Positions 9,860 through 14,744 of a stretch of DNA of 14,744 nt are shown here, one piece after another. The translations under genes and the position numbers were made by a program. The stretch's first letter is position 1. Every line of letters begins with the position of its first letter. The notes under the pieces were generated by a model that was not told the DNA's origin, did not search any database, and saw only the letters and a list, made by a program, of their open reading frames with translations. The stretch comes from Larix sibirica (taxonomy: Eukaryota; Streptophyta; Pinopsida; Pinales; Pinaceae), in assembly GCA_004151065.3 (NCBI GenBank), contig NWUY0300009884.1:41976-56719 (forward strand). The letters run 5' to 3'.

Positions 9860-11480
9860 ATTGGATTCAATTACCTAACTCACAAGGGTTTGGCCATGCC
9901 CTCTTAAATTAACCAACCATAATATCATGTGTAAAGAAGAGCTTCCCGTTTGGGGAGATTTATGGGTAGATAAAGCAAGGGCACATTTTCCATCCTTTTA
10001 ATAAAGTTTCTTTAAGAGATCAAACGATTCAACTTTGGCTTCTTGGTAGCAACTATAACCAATTTCTTAAAATTAATCGAAGTTACCTCAAAAGAGATGG
10101 TCAAGCCTTGAGCCACAATCCCAAAGAAGGGGAAGAGCCACTCCATGTCATCAGAAGGCCATGGCATGGCTTGAATTAAATTAGAACAAGATTCTTACAA
10201 AAACCATAACAACCATTTCTCTCTCTACATGGTATATTATATTGTGAGTAATGTAAGTAAACATTGAGATTATGTTTTACAAGTTAACAAATAAATTCTA
10301 ATCAAAATTTCCTAAATCAATTTTAATAATAGGTAACACAATGCAATAAGTATAGCATAATGAGAACTCACAAATTCGAAGTTCTAAGATTTCCAAAATT
10401 AAAAACAAAGAGAATATTTGTGTTGATTATTTAACTCTCATTGTCTATCTTAAAAAATATTTTTCATTTTTGCATTCATAACCATACTTAAGTTAACAAG
10501 AATTGCATTACCATATTTAAAGCTTCTTTGTAAAAACTTTTCCCGTGTCTTGTCCACAAACTTTATATCTATTATGAGATCATGCAAAGGCTTTCACTAC
10601 TTTAATCTCATTCATGGGATACTACTATAAAATACAATAACTAATTTTAATGAGAATAAATTGGTTAAACAATTATGTTAGTTTTCTTAACAAGGGATGA
10701 GAGGTGGGGGTTACAAGTTTTGGTAATGGCTAAAAGTTCACCTCGAATTTTTAGGGAAAGACTCTTCAATTTCCAATTGTTATCTTATTGTCGATCAATC
10801 AATCACCAATAAATCTAGGTTGTTCATAGTCCATATATGCTCCTAACCTACCCTTAACCCACTAGAATTCAAATTGAACTCGTATCGAAGCTAAGCATCA
10901 GGTGTTGGGGGACTAGAGGGGGATGTTAATATCCCTTTAATATTTTGTTATTTCAAGTTCGAGATGGGGTAGTGTACTTCTCTTCTTTGTCTCAGTCAAA
11001 ATCTCGATCATCAAAAGAGAGTGAACTCTAGCATGACAAAAGAATGTGAAGAGGACTAGTAATTGCCGGTAGATCAAATGGAAGGTCAAAGGAAAGCACA
11101 AGTATATGAAAGACCTGGCTATAACTACTTTATTATACGTCATTATTTCAAAGCATATTTTCCGTAAATTAAAAGTATAATTCTTGAAAGTGATGAGCTG
11201 AGCCAACAAATAAACATGTAGTAAGTGGAGCAATCCTTTTTTATGCTATTTCTAGTTACATTATACAAGCATTACTTACAAAGACTTGGGATTTTCCTTC
11301 CTTTCGGTAAGGTGTCATGTATTCCCTTATATAGTTATTATCATTGCTTCTAAGAGGTAATTCAGAGCCTCTAAGGTAAGGTAAGGTGGTCTATGTTGCA
11401 CAAAAACAAAGGAAGAGAAATGAAGGAGCATAAATGCCACTTTCTTGCTAATAATGCCCGCAATATAATGCCTGTAGCAT
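9860..11480. other. AT-rich stretch with no recognised gene
   Basis: 10170-9860 could hold more of the dead retroelement on the minus strand, but stops and frameshifts hide it. 10903-10970 has a purine-rich GGGGGACTAGAGGGGGATG segment reminiscent of some plant LTR starts. A short TAAGG repeat lies at about 11374-11387. The minus-strand frame 11233-10937 has no recognisable motif. Confidence 0.4.
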
Positions 11481-11491
11481 AACGTGGCACC

Positions 11492-11600
11492 ACACATCCG
11501 AGTCTGGCCTAACGCCTAAGGAAGCATCCCTAACAAAAAACCTAATGCATGACTAATGCATCCCTAACCGAAAGCCTAACGCAGCCATAACGCATGATGA
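11492..11600. repeat. 34-bp minisatellite, about three copies
   Basis: GCATCCCTAAC starts at 11524 and again at 11558, and a third copy begins with GCAT at 11592: an exact 34-base period. A more diverged copy precedes them. Each unit contains CCTAACGC or CCTAATGC; the CG-to-TG changes fit decay of methylated CpG. No open frame is involved. Confidence 0.75.
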
Positions 11601-11726
11601 CACATAAAGAATTCTTGGAAACTGATATGTTTTTCCAATGAACCTCCCACTTCTCCAAATAACCAATGGAGGACTCCTCAACTACAGTGCACAATGATGA
11701 TTGATAATCAACAAGACTCAACCGAG

Positions 11727-11910
11727 CTTAAACATCAATTAGACTAAAACCAAAGACCTTGCAAGGAATTCTACCTTGAAAACCGATTGAACTAACCCAT
11801 TGGAGTGTAGGAAAGACACTCATTTCCTACACTCCAATGGGTTAGTTCAATCGATTTTCAAGGTAGAGTTCCTTGCAAGGTCTTTGGTTTTAGTCTAATT
11901 GAGGTTTTAG
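11727..11910. repeat. Near-perfect foldback: 88-bp arms, 8-base loop
   Basis: 11727-11814 pairs with 11823-11910 around a loop at 11815-11822. By my count 84 of 88 positions are Watson-Crick pairs. The exceptions are 11729 and 11734 near the base, 11769 (T opposite G) and 11783 (C opposite A). Transcribed RNA would form one long hairpin. It could be a young foldback transposon, an inverted duplication that can become a microRNA or siRNA gene, or an assembly artefact. No terminal repeat or target duplication was seen. A (GT)n run follows at once. Confidence 0.95.
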
Positions 11911-11923
11911 TGTGTGTGTGTGT
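11910..11923. repeat. (GT)n microsatellite
   Basis: Seven GT units directly abut the right arm of the foldback. The abutment suggests the foldback's end and the microsatellite are connected in origin, but this cannot be shown here. Confidence 0.9.
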
Positions 11924-11929
11924 ATTAAA

Positions 11930-12500
11930 CTTCTTTGAAAAAAAATAAAAATCCAAAAATTCTAATAAAAAGGAAAAAATACATAGAAGTTATAAAAACT
12001 GAACATGACACACTTATACATGATAAATACTAATAATCATTTATAATTTCATAAATATCAAGAAACAAAACCAAAAAAATCATTAATAATAAGAATATAA
12101 TTATTTTTACAACATTCTCTAAAATGGTAAAATGTGACAAAATGTCAAAAATAATATATATTAAAAAAAAAAACAAATGTTTCCTTAAATATACCTAGCC
12201 AGATTAGCTTTTGATTATAATTTCTTGCCTCTAGTTATTAAATTTTTTAATTTAACTAATTTTCTGAGCTAATACTTCACAAGATGATGGCCTACCTAGC
12301 CCCCAAAATGAAGTAACACAAATTCCATTGCCATCCCATAACTACAAAGTTTAATATTGACTCTTATTCCATAAAAAATAACATGAGATTATTCCTTGAA
12401 AAATATATTTATATATATGATGAAAATCATTTCTAAATAACAAATTGCATATTAAAATAATTTTAAAATAACAAATTACATGATACAAACGAGAGATAAT
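11930..12500. other. Very AT-rich stretch with no gene
   Basis: Dominated by A-runs and AATAA/ATATA motifs, with stop codons in all frames. Such composition is seen in matrix-attachment regions and in old transposon relics; the sequence does not decide between them. Confidence 0.5.
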
Positions 12501-13145
12501 TGTACTTATCAGCTAGGCTAGGCCCACTCTTTGCTGGCCCATGAGGGTCCTCTCTTCGCTGAATTAGTTCCAAAACAACTCTCTCTGTGTTTGCAAAATA
12601 TTGGATCCTTTTAGGTTGTGGGAATGCCCAATATTTCCCAAAACGTTCCCTTTTTTAACGGGAAACGGACTGTGAAAATTGAAGCATTCCTTACTAGTAC
12701 CAAAGTTCCCTATGACATGAGAACTAAGGAACAGCTCCCTATGGTTATGCTCTTTGGCAACAAGATTACATTTACGCCCTAGATGATATGGCTTTGGTTC
12801 CTAAACCTTTTGGGTTGGGTTTTGGAAATAGTAACAGCAGCATTTAGATTACCTAACAGCACTTGAACCCTATGCTCTACAAGTAATAAAGGTATTATGT
12901 ATCAGAGTAAAATCTAAGTTCTGTTGATTTTCATCTACGGCTTTTCCTTATTCCAATAAAGTATACATTATAAGTACTAACTAATGTCATACCATTCTAT
13001 TACTAGATTAAGGGCCCTGATTGTTATGGTTCATAGGCATAAGAACAGTGGAGTCACAAGTCATATCAGTTGCAATGATCCTACCATAATAACCAGGGCC
13101 ATACAAAAATGGAGCACATAATTCAATGAAACACAAGAACCTTAC

Positions 13146-13351
13146 CAAGGCTTGCCACTTGACATTCTATGAATCTTTGGAAAGAGAATAATGCCTTTGA
13201 GACCATGTACATAGATGATGCATGGCACTGGATTAAGTCCCACTGGACACCATTTTAGCTTTGAATCCTGAATAGCGTGACAGTGATAGACGAGAGGAAG
13301 TGAGGATGCAATCAAGTGATTATGCCCTTCAGACCTTTGGCCACATGTATG
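13146..13351 (-). other. Possible exon or exon remnant, unknown protein
   Basis: A minus-strand stretch of 68 open codons begins after the acceptor-like GCATGCAG and ends at a strong donor CCTTG|GTAAGG. The translation includes SSLPLVYHCH, KLKWCPVGLNPVPC and ILFPKIHRMSSGKP. I do not recognise it. The following 120 bases are open in another frame. The length alone is not beyond chance for this window. It could be an exon of an unrecognised gene, a pseudogene piece, or noise. Confidence 0.25.
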
Positions 13352-13819
13352 CTGCATGCAGTGGTAAGAGAATTACAATCTTTCTGCATATGATATAATT
13401 CGCAAGCCTTTGCAACTGAAGTGAAATGAGATCTCTTTCGTTGTCTCTAACATAGAACACTGACAAACGACCTTAAAAAAATGCAGTGATTTCTGAAGTT
13501 GGTTCAAGACATTGAAAAAGATTTTAGGCAGCTGAAATATTTAGCCCTAAAGATCCTGATCGCTACTAACTACATCTGATATACCTACTACTGCCCCATA
13601 ACTTCAGACAAACGTTGCTAAGGGGAAACTACGGGTAGTACTTCTAGGTATCATCATTAGTAAACCAATTTGACAATCACATTTGTGAGTTCAACTGAGT
13701 ATTAAGCTGTCCACAATTATTTCATTCTTGCTATGGTCAGCCCCACCTGAACGGCATGGCATGTTTCATAAAGGAATGAGGCCAGGTGTAAGTTCCAGAC
13801 AATTTAGCAAAGTACTTAC

Positions 13820-13891
13820 CACTTAGACTCAGCATCTAAACCAAACGAAGTGCATTTCATCCGGAGCATCCCCCAACCTTGAGACATGTTG
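13820..13891 (-). other. Possible upstream exon ending in a strong phase-2 donor
   Basis: The minus strand is open from 13950 and ends at AAGTG|GTAAGTAC, an excellent donor. The last residues read MKCTSFGLDAESKW, with Trp split as TG|G. This is the phase and residue needed to join the SHH2-like exon at 3205. However, the residues before Trp do not resemble the usual SAWADEE start, which normally ends in Ala-Trp. A possible acceptor (TTCTTCGAG) would start the exon at 13891. Confidence 0.2.
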
Positions 13892-13950
13892 CTCGAAGAA
13901 ACATTGAAAACCAAACAAATCATTGGTCTACCAGCTATTTTGAAGGCCAG

Positions 13951-14744
13951 TCAATATCGGCATGGTGCTGAAAATGAAAATTTTAAATAATTACCTCCAA
14001 TGTATGTTATACTCCTAGACCTTCATTAAATGTGTCTGAACTATAAATGCAGCATAAGAGATGGATATAACAAGCAAAAAGGCATAAACTTTTCATTGCG
14101 AAAGACATTCAAGTCATTCATGAGATAATTGACGCAGAAGCTCTCAAATAGCAAAGCCAACGCTGTCAAACTCAAAAGATATGCTTTTTGTCTTCCTTTC
14201 CACTGCACTTATGCATAAGCTACGTTCTTAGAAATTATATTAGGGATACTTAGTGTGGGGCTCTCTTGGCCTGCTCCCAGAGGGAGTGAAGCCCGTAATT
14301 GTGCATTATTCCTTTTATAATTCTCTAATATAAGACTCAAGCTTTGACAATGAAGAAAATGCACATAGAAGAGTGATTAAACTTTCCCTTGTGCACTATC
14401 TCAGACAGACTTCAAATTAGATCAATCTCTGAAAATCTGCTGGATTGAACCGATCTATCTTGTTATCCTTAATAACTAGATAACCTTAAACACTGTCAAA
14501 GAGAAATCAATGTTTTCAATCAGAAGTCATTTTGTTTAGACATAGAGGACAGCGTAGTGGGACAAAGCATTATGCTAAGTTACCAGGATATGGATATGGT
14601 TTCGTCAGATTTTTTAAAACCCGAGATCCGGATACGGTGGAGAAACGATAAGTACAAAAAAATATAAAAATATTTATATACTAAATAAAAATATAGAGTG
14701 AAGAATCAAAACTATTCATCAAACACAAGAGTAGAACGATATGT
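13951..14744. other. Stretch with no recognised gene
   Basis: Mixed-composition sequence with no long open frame. The end (14590-14640) has GGATATGG/GGATACGG motifs beside an A-rich run, which looks repeat-derived. I saw no homeodomain exon of the SHH2-like gene. Confidence 0.4.

Noticed and set aside
9502-9912. Plus-strand open frame of 136 codons, the longest plus-strand frame in the window.
   Set aside because: It is antisense to the dead DUF4283 fragment, which has the recognisable protein signal. The plus translation has none.
10878-10930. GAACTC...CGAAGCTAAGC followed by GACTAGAGGGGGATG, reminiscent of the internal part of 5S rRNA.
   Set aside because: Only short words match, spacing differs from plant 5S rRNA, and neither end of the gene is present. 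A purine-rich repeat is equally likely.
12720-12840. Plus-strand open stretch reading APYGYALWQQDYIYALDD.
   Set aside because: About 40 codons, no start or splice support, no known family, and expected by chance at this composition.

Overview
The window looks like nuclear DNA of a seed plant, most likely a gymnosperm such as a conifer. The basis is one clear plant-specific gene with normal GT-AG introns, AT-rich flanks full of decayed repeats, and at least 10 kb upstream of the last recognised exon without another certain exon. The species call is inference. N bases at 3922-3923 and 6102 suggest a draft assembly.

The one gene I can name is on the minus strand at 1842-3205. It is the 3' part of a SAWADEE homeodomain homolog, closest to the SHH2 type. 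Four exons join in frame with good splice sites, cover nearly the whole SAWADEE chromatin-reader domain, and end in a long variable tail and a stop. The N-terminal homeodomain exons and the start codon are not recognisable here. They lie beyond 14744, or beyond an intron that may fill most of the rest of the window. A phase-compatible splice donor at 13819/13820 is a weak candidate for the upstream exon; if real, the intron would be about 10.6 kb. This family acts in RNA-directed DNA methylation and chromatin silencing.

The rest is mostly decayed or repetitive DNA. 1-1841 is 3' flank. 3206-3921 is probably intron. 4000-4490 is a GC-richer island with short direct and inverted repeats, including a GGTTCGGCGAACC-type motif. 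4500-7990 is AT-rich, with TATA-like elements that could come from old LTRs. 7991-8247 is a 130-bp tandem duplication. 9440-9690 (minus) is a broken DUF4283/zinc-knuckle retroelement gene, with at least two frameshifts and a stop. 11490-11600 is a 34-bp minisatellite. 11727-11910 is an almost perfect 88-bp-arm foldback. 11930-12500 is very AT-rich. 13000-13950 has two short open, splice-flanked stretches that may be exon remnants.

No rRNA, tRNA, CRISPR array or complete transposon was found. The best leads for something undescribed are the foldback at 11727-11910, a candidate source of hairpin small RNA, and the surroundings of the silencing gene.
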